Source: Litomosoides sigmodontis (taxonomy: Eukaryota; Nematoda; Chromadorea; Rhabditida; Onchocercidae). Taken from it: a DNA stretch of 64,000 nucleotides. The stretch spans positions 5,142,001 to 5,206,000 of the forward strand of contig OY718805.1 in assembly GCA_963070105.1 (NCBI GenBank), in the 5' to 3' direction. A program made the translations under genes and the position numbers. Under the pieces are notes generated by a model that saw only the letters and a program-made list of their open reading frames with translations, ran no database searches and had not been told where the DNA came from. Positions 14,801 through 26,600 of this stretch are shown here, one piece after another (within the stretch, counting starts at the first letter, position 1; every line of letters begins with the position of its first letter).

Positions 14801-16342
14801 TAATATGAAAAACAGTCGTGGGGCTGTTAAACTTCTCATAGCTGTGATAGAATTGTTCAAAAATTTGATTATTGTTGCGGTTGGTTATGCAAAAATTACT
14901 ACTTTCGTGTTTTTCACTTCAAAAATTGGAAAACATAAAAGCTGCGTTATTTGTTTTATTCTTAGGTCGCGAATGGTGAAGTAGCAGAAATATCATTGAC
15001 AAATTTATCAATTTCCATTTTTAAATATCTAGCTGCATGCTCAAAGTCTAAATGTGGAGAATTTGATCGTAAGGTAAGATTTTCAGTCGCTTTTTACGCT
15101 ATTTAGTTTTCCCAATTTTAGTTATTTTGAAATTGGGCAAATTCTCGAACAAAATAGAACTGGATTGGTTTGTTGAAGAATTACTGTTGTAAACATGTGT
15201 GTGTTTGTTGCAGAATGTAGCGGAAAGATGGCTTTCTATTTGCAACACCTTGAATAGGTGCAGCAGTTTATTAACCTCGAATGTGATTGATGAGCAAGCA
15301 AGAATTATTACTGATTTAATTTTAAACGAATTTTTGGAGACCAGTAGAAAGGTAATGGTATAGTGAAAGCAAATTTTGCAAAATTTCAGGACGGTCGTTT
15401 TATTTTTCATACAGATCTAGTGCTTTGCTGGCTGCTTTTTTCTTCTTTCTGAGGTTAAAATTTTGATTCTTGTGTTGCTGAAAAATATTTGCTTCTTTAG
15501 ATTCTCTTTCTTTCCTTCTGAAAGTTAGAAGTTTTCAAAATGAATCCGAATTTTTAGATTACATTATAGCGGATCCGTATTCATGCTATTTTAAAAAGGT
15601 ATCTTTAGACAGGGATAATTCAGAGCCCACTCGCTTCACGTTTGGAACTTAATGAGGTTATTGATTTCTGGATTAATAAAATTTTGTTGAAGCACCGATC
15701 GTTACGATGGTAATTTATTTTCTTTATTTCAATTTTTTAGTGTCAACAGTTTTGAATCTTGATATAAATGAAATTGGCGCTCAATTTGTGGCGAGAGTTA
15801 AGATTCCTATAGCGAGTTAAGATTTTTAATAGAGATTGTCTAGGTGAGATTGGAATTTTTCTGACCGTAGTATGAATTCTTTTCATAATTTTTACGAAAT
15901 AATTATTTCAACTCATCCAAATAGTTAAAGGAATGCCACTTTGAGGTAAGATGCTTATGTCTCCATGTTATTAGTGCTCATTATTTGCTTTTCATAGTTC
16001 TGTACTTGTTTATCTCAAGAATAAAATTGAAAATCCATTTGGAAATGCTGTGCAAGAGGACGAAATCTCTTGGTAAGCTCTTTTTATCTACATTTTAATC
16101 TGTAAGCTAGCTGAAATATGATGGGTGCGATGGAGTTCTAATTATCGCGCTGATTTCGGGGTTTAAATAATCACTTTCTAAGCGAATAAGTCTAATTATT
16201 TGGACAGATCAGATTTTGTAAACTGTATGTTTTGATTAATATAAACTTTTTTGTTGAGAAAAATTTTCAGTTATGGGACGACGATCCAGTTTCTACTGCT
16301 TCTTCGAAGTTCAGCAAAGAAAACTTCATGTACCTCAATTAA
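8846..16342 (+). CDS. NCAPG2: Condensin II subunit G2 (NCAPG2), HEAT-repeat protein
   Basis: HEAT-repeat, non-SMC subunit of condensin II, which compacts mitotic chromosomes. First exon 8846-9070 is charged and poorly conserved. Later exons follow the human order: LLLAWKNAVKEGV near 9925 (human AEIYFRAWKKASG), YRSFEPNLWRCLK at 10320-10409, NETVRYNACCLFLPFYP near 10538, DDSYGIRSEACRRTLFILST at 11234, VRLAAFKLLNALVGHRF near 11766, LKVFALEESDMVRKE at 12033, and LLPFYMKPGLNPDEVIRRI near 12175. Downstream are a helical exon at 13300-13489, one coding PPKKREKKSR near 13600, and several helical segments to 15710. The last exon, 16271-16342, ends with a clean stop. NCAPG has a related fold, but the matches are to G2. 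I could not settle every exon boundary, especially 9.8-10.1, 12.7-13.0 and 14.0-14.8 kb. The start at 8846 is the first ATG not followed at once by a stop. Confidence 0.87.
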
Positions 16343-19022
16343 CAGCATGCGGAAAGATACAAATTTGTATGAAACATGTGTCGAGATATTGGGTGAGCGG
16401 TTAAGAGGATTAAGTTATAAGTATGAGAAAAATGAAATATTTTTGCATACGAATGCTCTTTTTAAAGAGCTTTAGAACCATGATTCTCGAGTTTTTTAAT
16501 GGAATATAAAATACCACTGTTTTTAGTTGCATTGTCTTACTTATAAAGCAAGAGACTGTAAATATTGAAAAACGACATTTAAGTTCTGCCAGAAATTGTT
16601 GCTTACTCACACGATTGCTATAATCCATATAAAATTTAATTAAAAACTTTTCTGAATTCAATATTACGATCGACTGCATTATTGAGTTTTCAAAAAAGTT
16701 ACGATTATCATATAGATCATCATATAAATATGGTGTGTTCAGTTTATATCGTGGCAATTGTGAAGTGATCTTATTGTAACAATTATTGTTTCATTTTTTG
16801 GGCCGTAAATTGTGTTCACTCGCTGTTTTAATGAACATCCATGCGTCGATGTGCACATGTAGAAGTAGGATGACAAATATTTTTAATTCGATCCCATTTT
16901 CATGTATGTTTAATTCAACTGTTTTTCATTGACTCTTTATATATCGCTAGAAAATAATAACTTGTTCTCCGTGAAGAGATTACGTTCATCCTATATCAGG
17001 GATTACGAAGATCGAGAATCCATGAAGATCAGTGAAAGCAGCAATAAGTTAGTATCTTATGGGTTCGTTGCAAACGTTCTTACTGAACGATCACTGGAAA
17101 CATAGAAGCCTCACTTTTTACAAACTGCTTATTACTAACATGAAGTGGAACGGACAATTTGCGATGGAGCTGGACTTGTTGAGGATCTCATTCTTTACAG
17201 CACTGCAGTTGGTGAATAAAATTTAATCCCCTATGTAGCAGTAGTGGAGCGTGTGTACTAACGTCTGCTTGTCAGCACACACACACAGACAGACGCGGAC
17301 ACAAAGGCGATCGGCAGAAGTTGTTTGCAATTCTTTCGTGCTCCCAACAACTGTGACAATTGGCCTGTACTCATCGCGTTCATTGCTTGCAAAAGCTATT
17401 AGAAACCCCGTCGTATAAATTTATTATGCAGGAAATTGGGGACAGTATATTCATCACTGGGCCTCGTTTCTACTTCATTTTTGTTTTTCATGGCCAAGAT
17501 CATGTGGCATTTAATTGCTGAGCTAAAGTAGCCAGAGAAATATGCTTTCCAAGATTCAATAACCTCAGTAGGACTTTCTTTACTCAGTCTGTTCAAATGG
17601 GAGAAATTTGTTCTGCTTTTTTAAAGCTCTTTGGCGCAGATTGCGTTGAAACACAGCCGCACAATTTAATTTGTCTCTTGAACCGATGAAAGAAGTATGG
17701 AATGCTTTAATGATTCTGCAATCGTTTGTCTTCAGTCGCAGTTAATTTCTCTCCGTCCATCTATGTTTGTTTCATTCTTTTAACCTCTTGCACATTTCTC
17801 TCTAATTCCACTGAAAACGGATAGGTGTCTCGCACTGCGATGATTATCTGCTTCGCAGCGTGTCTTAAGTCAAAATATTTGATTTAAATTAAGGAACTAA
17901 ATCGCTATCCTTGTTTTCAATTAAACCACGAGTATCTATGAGTTTATGGCGAAGCGAAGGTTCCATGTTAATTTTACCTTTTTGTAGTGGTTTAGTTTCG
18001 ATCTGAGTTAGTTTTCAATGAAGCAACTCGTTAGTGAAATAAGATATTTTACAAGGGAGGATTGCACGTTAAACTAAGTTTTGGACTTAAAGTATTTGTT
18101 TGATGCTACTGCGTTTGTACAGCAACAATTGCTCGGTCGCAGCCGTGCTGTTACACTTCGGTACAGGTATCACTCCAAAAAATTCTGAAATTCTTATCGT
18201 CGCATATTTCCTGACAGTTGCCACTTCTTAGAACTTGAAAGTATTTGCAGTACAGGTATCTTTCAAATTTTATCAGAAATGTAAGCTGTTTTAAGAAGTT
18301 ACAACTTTAGAACAACCGCCAAAATTTCGACTATCAAAAATAAAAGAACGTCTGCAGTTTTTTGCAAGCTTAATTTCACTTAAGTGATCAGAAATGCGTA
18401 AGGCGGCCACCTCCCTTACACCATTTTCATGGGAATAAACCTACATTTATAGGCGTCATTGCTTTTGTTTAATTATTCCTGGAAATGGAATTGATGTAGT
18501 CGAGTGAAATAGCTTGCCGGTACTCTTTTACAGGAAAAACGATCTATTGAAATGGTAGTGATAGTGCAGAAGTGTTATGAATACTTGGAATGGAACAACC
18601 CGAGAGATGCACATTTCTGAGTTTAAGACATTGAAGATTTTTTGTCGGCACATTTTGATATTTTCGTAGGAAATGACAATGTAATGTAGTGAAAACGAGG
18701 AGGAGTTAATGGATATGATTTAATCGACTGGTAAATGTCTTAGAGGAGAAGTGACATGAGAGTTCTGCTGCACTTGCGGAAGTGATGCTCGATTGTAAAC
18801 TCGTCGTATCTTGCGTCATCACATGTTGTGGCACTGATTGCTCTCATTATTCCTCCTTCCTCTCGTCCGCTAACTTTAGTTGGAAAAGATCTCTCTCCAT
18901 TGGTCTTCATATTAGCTTTTAGCATTTCACTCACATTTTCCTTGAAAGTTTCTTTTTCCGTTACAAATGTATGCAACAATGTGGAAACGATTGTTTCGCT
19001 CAGCCTTTTTTTGTCTTTCTTC

Positions 19023-19025
<3 letters not shown>

Positions 19026-19056
<31 letters not shown>
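19026..19056. repeat. (CT)n microsatellite
   Basis: About 31 bp of nearly pure CT dinucleotide. It creates false open frames on both strands, reading as Leu/Ser or Arg/Glu runs. Confidence 0.95.
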
Positions 19057-19059
<3 letters not shown>

Positions 19060-19839
19060 ACTGTTCGCAGTAAGGAAAGAGAAGACAATTTGCATTTGAT
19101 GATGGCAATTCCAGCTCGAAATATCATCTCCACAAATAATGATAATAGCAGCAATAGTAATTAGTAGGAATCCATCCCTTCTCAAATTACCTCATAATTA
19201 TTAAACTCGGCAGTTCTTTAACGCAAGGGAAAACTGAAACGTATTTCCGAATTGGCTAAACATTCTCTTTGTTTTAGTAGAATTTGCGATCACAATATCT
19301 GTCGGTTAATTCGCTCAATTCTGGTATTAGCCGAATGATAATATCTCTGGAATTTCAGTAGCTGAAAAATTGATCCAACTTTTTGTTGAAGTACAAATGT
19401 AAAAGTAGGAGGATGAGCAGGGATTGTTCGCTTTAGTGATATAAAATGAATTTTAGTTGATGGAATTTCAACATTTTGATGGATGAAAATTGATTAAAGT
19501 TTGTAAATTTCTGGCCTCCACAGCTATGAACTAAAACTGATCATTTAAATAACTAATTTGATTTGTAATTTAGAGGTTAGCATGTTGATAAATCAAAATC
19601 AGTGCTTCCAGTGCTAATACTACGAGAGAGATAGGGAGAGGTCAGATTGCTGAGAACAAACTTTGCATCGCTGTTCTTAAGCGGAAGTATTTATAATGCA
19701 TTGTTTGGCCTAATTTGCGGTTCTACTTATGAAGACAGAAGACGTACGATGCACTAATACAAAAGTCCGTAACTGTGTGTGTTTGTGTTGGACAATTCCA
19801 GCAATAATAATAGTTCATTTCCAATTCCTTCCATTCATA

Positions 19840-19866
19840 TCTCTCTCTCTCCTCTCTCTCTCTCTC
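19840..19866. repeat. (CT)n microsatellite, interrupted once
   Basis: About 27 bp of CT repeat with one extra C in the middle, around 840 bp upstream of the MICAL start. Confidence 0.93.
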
Positions 19867-20211
19867 ACCGTCTTCCTGCACTTTTTTGACAGAAATTTGT
19901 TTCGAGCGGAAAAATGGGAGTCGATTTAAAGCGATCAAATGTGCCGTACGAAACATATTACCATCGGGATGCGTTGGGAGAGGAACATTCGCACCGTAGA
20001 ACTTACTGATAATAATAAAGCCTCGCTAATCTCCTTCCAGGCCTTCCAGCACTCTTCTCCTTCTCAAATTCACGTGACGTGAGAATTTTTCATCCTTCCT
20101 TCAACGTAACACTCAACCAGCCATTACAGTTCCTCTGCAACGCTGCTATCCGAAATCTATTACAATTCCCTAAATAATTTGTGACGACAATCTGTAGAAA
20201 GAGAGGTGGAA

Positions 20212-20234
20212 AGAGAGAGAGAGAGAGAGAGAGA
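20212..20234. repeat. (GA)n microsatellite
   Basis: About 23 bp of GA repeat, the reverse complement of the two CT tracts upstream. It sits about 450 bp before the MICAL start codon. Such tracts can bind GAGA-type factors, but here that is only a possibility. Confidence 0.93.
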
Positions 20235-20669
20235 TTCACGATAGAATAATTTGTTGGAAATATATCGAGGTATCATACACTTTACTATACAACATTTAAG
20301 ACAAAAGGAGGAGGAGAGAGATCCTACTAATTCGTACCTTCATTCGTCAGTACACTTTATATTACAAAAATTAAATTGAGAGATGACGTCAGGATGTGAT
20401 CTTTAATTTCTAATAGTCTGTTGCAAAGAAGAGCAACACTCTTTGAATTTTATAGTTGTGATATTTGTTAAATTCAGAATCATTTAATGAAATACCTTTC
20501 AAACCGAATTGCCACCGGGAAACAAATTAGGCGAGTACGTGTGCGTAGTGAATGTGTTTCAATTGCAACCTGGCGCGGAAGTTAGGGACTGTTATCCACG
20601 TTAACATAAACTGATAACACTAACGTCAGGCCGTGTAGTCATAAACGTTACTCCGTGTATTTCATTTTG

Positions 20670-20676
20670 TTTGCAG
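20670..20676 (+). promoter_or_regulatory. Possible trans-splice acceptor for MICAL
   Basis: TTTGCAG ends five bases before the ATG at 20682, with no phased coding exon found upstream. This fits spliced-leader addition in nematodes. It could instead be the cis acceptor of a second exon whose first exon is untranslated. Confidence 0.55.
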
Positions 20677-20681
20677 CATGC

Positions 20682-23600
20682 ATGGATGCTGACCGATTAT
20701 TCGATGCGTTTGTCGCAGCTACAAGCTTTAATAAAATTCAACAATTGTTCTTTCAACTCTGTGCATTGTTGGATGTCGATCCATGCGATAATTTCAATGT
20801 TTTCAGGAGGTATAATAATTATCAATTACGTAACATTGTAGCACTTGATAATGGCATTTCAGTTAGGGAAGAATTTTCTCGTTATTTGCTTTCATCCTTT
20901 CTACGTTTGCATTAAATTGTACGCTGCATTTGTCACTGTACTTGTTCGAAATTGGAACGGTTCATTATATTTTCATGACTTTGCAAAGTTTGGAAGAAGA
21001 GGTAGCTTTGTAAGCTGAAAAAGTATGTAGAGGACTCATTCTATCGGAGGGTATGATGTAGTTCGATTTATCGCATTACGAGCGGTAGTTCCTTGAACGA
21101 GGAAGAAATGTAGCGTTATAGCGAGTTTTTATTTATTTATTTATTGTAGCGAGTTTTTATTTATTCGTTTGAAAATGTGGATTTACTTCTACTTGGTAAC
21201 AATCGGTTCTTCAGCTTTTAGTTGCTGTTAGCTATAAAATCATCTTACTATTATTAATTATGCAGACGAAGGGAAAGAGGGAACCATTTCAGCCATTAGT
21301 TTATAGCTTTTTAACAAAGAGAATTAGAGAGACAAAGCTCAACCCACAAAAAAGGCACAAAAAAACGAAGTTGGCAAGACTTCGGTTTCAATTATTATTT
21401 ATTTATAAGGCATGTGTGTACACAGTTCGAGTGAATTTTTGTAATTAAGGAAGCAGGGACTGAGCAAAGGATAATGTGCGAGAATTTATGCGTTAACGTT
21501 TGGCTGCGAAAAAGGCAGTTCCAAGCAAATGGCTTAGCGTAAAATGCTTTGTTTCAAATGATTTTCATCAAGTGATTTGAAATTCACAAATTCAAAAAAA
21601 ATTTATGGAATTGGACAAAAGCTGTACATGATTACTGATGAAAATATTTGAAATTTTTAGTTTATTATTTTGAACTCGATATTCATAGTCTTATTTGCAG
21701 GTTGAAAACGGTATTAAAGGATTGGCGTGCACAAAAGCTATGGTCGCTGCTAGAGAAACGAGCCGAACAGAGAGAATATTGTCACCAGAAAGCATGTGAA
21801 CGTTTGAGTGTGCTTGTCATTGGAGCTGGTTAGATTTTCCATCTTGCTCTGAATTTCTAATCTCATGTTCGTCTATTTTTGAATAAGGTTGTGTCGTTTG
21901 GAAATGTCAGTAAAAATTGACGGCATGAATTGCTGAAATTATGTGATTCATGTAATGCTAAATTTATTGTCTAAGGTTAGTTTATATTTTATGTAACGCA
22001 AAATTCTTGACGTGGAATTGAAAATCATTTTAAGGGCCATGCGGTTTGAGATCGGCAATTGAATGTGCACTGTTAGGAGCCTACGTTGTATTAGTAGAAC
22101 AGCGAGATTGTTTCTCAAGAAACAATGTCTTGCACATCTGGCCATTCGTTATACAAGATCTCAAAGACCTGGGGATCAAAATATTTTATCCAAAATTTTG
22201 TCGCGGTAGTATCGATCATATAAGTTGGTTTATCGTTATTGATGCTTAATTTACAGAAGTTATTTCATGACCTTGTTTTACTGTAATGTTTGCTAGCTTA
22301 TTTGTGCAAAGTTTTGCTAGCTTATTCTCATTTGTCAGAATAAGCTAGCAAAACTTCGGGTATAAATATTGATTGTAGTTAAAGCGTTCTTTTTGTCTTT
22401 TTATTGGTTGTTAGCATTTACTATTTAGCCTTACGTGCATTAATTTGGTTTTTTCTTGCAGGTATACGCCAGTTGCAAATATTTTTGGTGAAAATTGCAC
22501 TAGTTCTTGGTGTTCAAATACATGATTCTGTCACTTTCCAGCGTCTTATTTTTCCGAAACCTAATCAAAATGGGACAGGTATTCAGCACTATTTTAAATT
22601 AAGCGAGAGGTAGTTGAAGGAAATTTCTTTTTCTCTGTTTTCAAATATTTTAGTGGTTTTATTTTTCATTGTACACTCTGAGTCATTTTGGATGGAAATC
22701 ATTGTTTTAGTCGAAGGATGGCGGGCAGAATTTCATCCTCGAAATCATATACTTTCGAATTTCATCTTTGATGCTTTAATTGGTGCAGATGGAAAGCGCA
22801 ATACAGTGCCAGGTTTGTGGTTTTATTCGTTATTCGTTATCCCTAATTAGCTGCTCCGACAATCGAAATAAAGTTTTGTTTGTAGGTTTTCCAAAACGGG
22901 AAATGCGTGGCAAATTAGCAATTGGAATAACGGCAAATTTTGTGAATCAACGAACACTTGCTGAAGAAAAAGTACAGGAAATAAGGTTTTGTTTATTTTT
23001 CAGGAAGATTCAAATATCACAAATGCTGAAGCTGAAGGAATGTTTTATGATCATTAAAATTTGTTCATAACGCTAACTTTTTTATCAATCTTTTATCTCA
23101 CATATTCAGTTGAACGTCAAAATCTGATTTTTTCTAATTTTTATTTTAACTTTTTTGCTTTGTTTCAGTGGTGTTGCTTATATTTTCAATCAACAATTTT
23201 TCAAAGATATGAAAGAAGCGACAGGTGTTGATTTGGAGAATATTGTTTACTATAAAGATGAAACGCATTACTTTGTAATGTGTGCTAAAAAACAAAGTTT
23301 GTTGGAAAAAGGCGTCATTATTGAGGTTTGTTACTGATTTAACCAAAAAATTTAGGTTCTTTTTCGGTTTAATGCTTATTTCCAGTTTACCGTTTAACAT
23401 TCATTTTTTTGTAATGGTACTTTCTATTACAGGACAATGAGGACGTATCGCTTCTTCTATCGCCTAATAATATAAACCAGGTATTGTATTTTTTCCCATT
23501 TGTTTCCGAAGTACTAGAAATTTTGTCGGTCTATAAAAATGATTTTTCTGCAGGAAAAGTTATGCGATTATGCGGCAGAAGCAGCTGATTTTGCAACCGG

Positions 23601-26600
23601 TGGTAAGCTTCCTGATTTAAAATACGCACGGAATCACAACGACAGTGAAGATGTTGCAATGTTTGATTTTACATCATTGTTTTCCGCTCAGTGTTCGGTG
23701 CGACTTGTTGAACGGCATGATCACCGATTACTAATGTCGATTGTTGGGGATAGTTTGCATGAAGTAAGCCTTTTCAACATGTGTCAAGAAACTAATGCTA
23801 GACATCCTGATAAGCAACCGGTTTCTTTAAGTACAGCTGGAGTATTGTAATTAAATTTATGATGATTAGATCGTTAGAGCTGTGTATGGCGCAACATATT
23901 GTATCTGTTAATAGTATGACTACACCGTGATAAGGTTTGGTATAAGTCCCTATAGAAGACTGAGGAATTTCAATAAATTGCTTGTAGGATGCAAGGTGGA
24001 AAATTTTATTGTTATTATTGAATATTGTTACAAACTACCTTCACTGCTCGGTATGAGAGTTGTAAGTTTTGGCTGAAAGATTGCAATTCATTTATATTTT
24101 TTACATTCTTGTGTTGAGGTACGGAGTAGTAAAAAAAATTAGTTGCAGCCTTTCTGGCCAACAGGTTCGGGATGTGCGCGGGGGTTTCTGAGCGTTTTCG
24201 ATGCGATTTGGATGCTGAGAAGTTATGGTTTAAATGTACAAGGTCTGATGGTACTTCTCGCTGAACGTGAAAGTGTTTATCGGTTATTAGCACAAGCAAA
24301 ACCAGATAATCTGCACAAACAGACGCATAAAGTATGTTTTGAAGTTTTTTTAGATTTTTTGTCCTTAATTCATCATAATGCTTTCTAATTCATCACAATG
24401 CTTTCTACATATAGAAAAATCACTTATACGAGGAGTTCAATTGATTTTAATAGTGCAAGGAAGTAATTTTGTTTCTTGCTTAAGGCATGTCCATTACCTA
24501 TGCTTTTACGGACTCATTTCGGTTGTAATGAAAATCCAGCATTGGAATCTTAGTTCTTATTGCAAAAGAATACATATAATCTATTTTCTCACAGTATACG
24601 ATTGATCCACGAACGCGGTACATCAGCCTTGAAATGGCTGTACAACCGCATGAAATAAGTCATCTGATTGATACGGACAATCCACGAAATGTCGAAACAA
24701 ATCAGACCTTGCCACTCCGAGCTGCTGAAGCAACTGATTGTGTTAGTGAATCATATATTAAAAGGTATTTTATTATCCTTTTTGTCAATTTTGCTTTCAT
24801 AAACATTAGGTTTACATATGTATTATTGGTATGACTTGGAAAATGGGAATTGTTTTGTTCTCTTCAAAGTTAAATTGACGAATTTGCAGATACAAGCTGT
24901 GGAAGTTCTGTCACCATGCGCTTGGTGCATACCATTTGCAAATTTTCAATTTCCTGGAGTGGTACTTTTATTTCAGTTTCTATATACATGTTCTTTTTGA
25001 GCGATAAATATAGAAAAAAGTGAAATATGAATTTTTAATGTTTAGTTGGGACGATGGACGCGCTTTAGCTGCTTTACTAGGGAAGTTTCGTCCAGATTTG
25101 GTGGATTATCTATCGCTTTGTGCTGCCGATCCTTATGCAGTCATTGAGGTAAATTATTTGAATATCTGAATGTTTTACGATCATTCTCAAAATGCATTCA
25201 AATTTTACCACCACCGAGTTCAATTTCCAAATTTAATAATTCTTCACATAATTCCGCTTTTTTTGAATTTATTTTTAGGAAATATTTGCTACAGTTAAAA
25301 AAGAGTATGGCATCGAACCACCTTGTGAAAATCACGCAGAATGGGCTGTGACAGACGTAGGTCCAAGAGTTGTATATATAAGCAGTATTGTTGAAGCACT
25401 GAAAAGTGATTCGCAGCGAATGAGAGAATCGCTAATGAATGCTATTAGAACTAGTACAGTATCTCATAAACGGAAGACACGGCAGGTAACCATGTTTCAT
25501 AATATCTATATTTCTTATTAAAAATAATGTAAGCCATCAGAAAATCTAATAAGAAATATTTGTGCAGATAGGTTGTTCTTGTACTAAAGAAACCGAACCA
25601 ATCTGTCGTAAAGCATCTGATCTTTTGAATGCTTTTTCTTCAACTACTAAATTAAACGAAAGTGTGGAATGAATGATGAAAGGCTTTATAAAGGACAAAC
25701 AGGAATTTGCAGAAGCAGTTCTAGTTTCTCTTGTCAATGACTTCCAACTGGGACTTGAAGTTTTTTGAATATTATTTGCAGATAATTGTAGACGTAACAT
25801 TTAACACTAATGTCTTAGGTTACGTTACACATAATATAAGAAATTATGCTGGTTGTAAGATATCTTTATTAGGCATAAACTAGTTCTAAAACCAGAAGTT
25901 TGTCACTGCTGATATTTAAAAATTGTGTTTTCATAACTTTGATATTTGTAAAGGTCATAATTAAGTATTTAATTAATATTTATTCATTTATGAGGAGGAA
26001 GTATTTTAATTTGCTGTGAGGAAAAAAAAGTTTGCAATAATTTGATTTCGTAGCTTTATATCAGATCCGAGACACAGCAATAAACCTGAGTGACGATGGA
26101 AAGTCCAGTTACTCCTGTAAGCGCTTAGATCGAAATGCTCTCATGCAATCAGTTGAATCTCAACCGACAAAATACAGAACCCGACGACCAGCAGTTGAGA
26201 AACTAAACCACGAACGATTATATGCCGTAAGAAATATTTTTTCCTAGTTGTCCCAAATGGTAGACATAGAATTTTTGACAGTTTGATAAATGTGTTTTGT
26301 CTTTTTGTTGTCATCTTTTTTTAACACCTTATTCAAATTCCTTTTGAAGACGAGGTCGCTGACGTCAAAGCTACTAATTTCAATTACAGGTTGAAAAGAT
26401 CGTAAGTGGTGAATTAGAGAAGGAGAAGACTGAAGAAATATATCGTAATAAGCAGCGAATGGCAAATATTTTAACAAGAAAAATGGATAAATGCGACATT
26501 GACGAAATGAAATTGAAATTGGAACAAACGTCAATGGGCTTGCTTTTCAATAAGGAACAATATCGGGTTTTAACTTCCAAGGAAGAGAAGGTAAGTGTTT

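Larger units (their letters stand above)
16343..20681. other. Non-coding stretch upstream of MICAL
   Basis: About 4.3 kb without a supportable exon. Frames around 18.7-19.2 kb look long only because they translate CT/GA dinucleotide runs into Ser-Leu or Arg-Glu repeats. A short CA-rich run lies near 17278-17292. The stretch probably carries the NCAPG2 3' end and the MICAL promoter. Confidence 0.55.

Noticed and set aside
17278..17292. CA-rich run as a CRISPR-like or tandem array
   Set aside because: A single short microsatellite; no repeat-spacer structure, and the genome is eukaryotic.
18740..19185. Long open frames on both strands around 19 kb
   Set aside because: They are translations of the (CT)n tract into Arg/Glu or Ser/Leu repeats, with no splice sites or domain.
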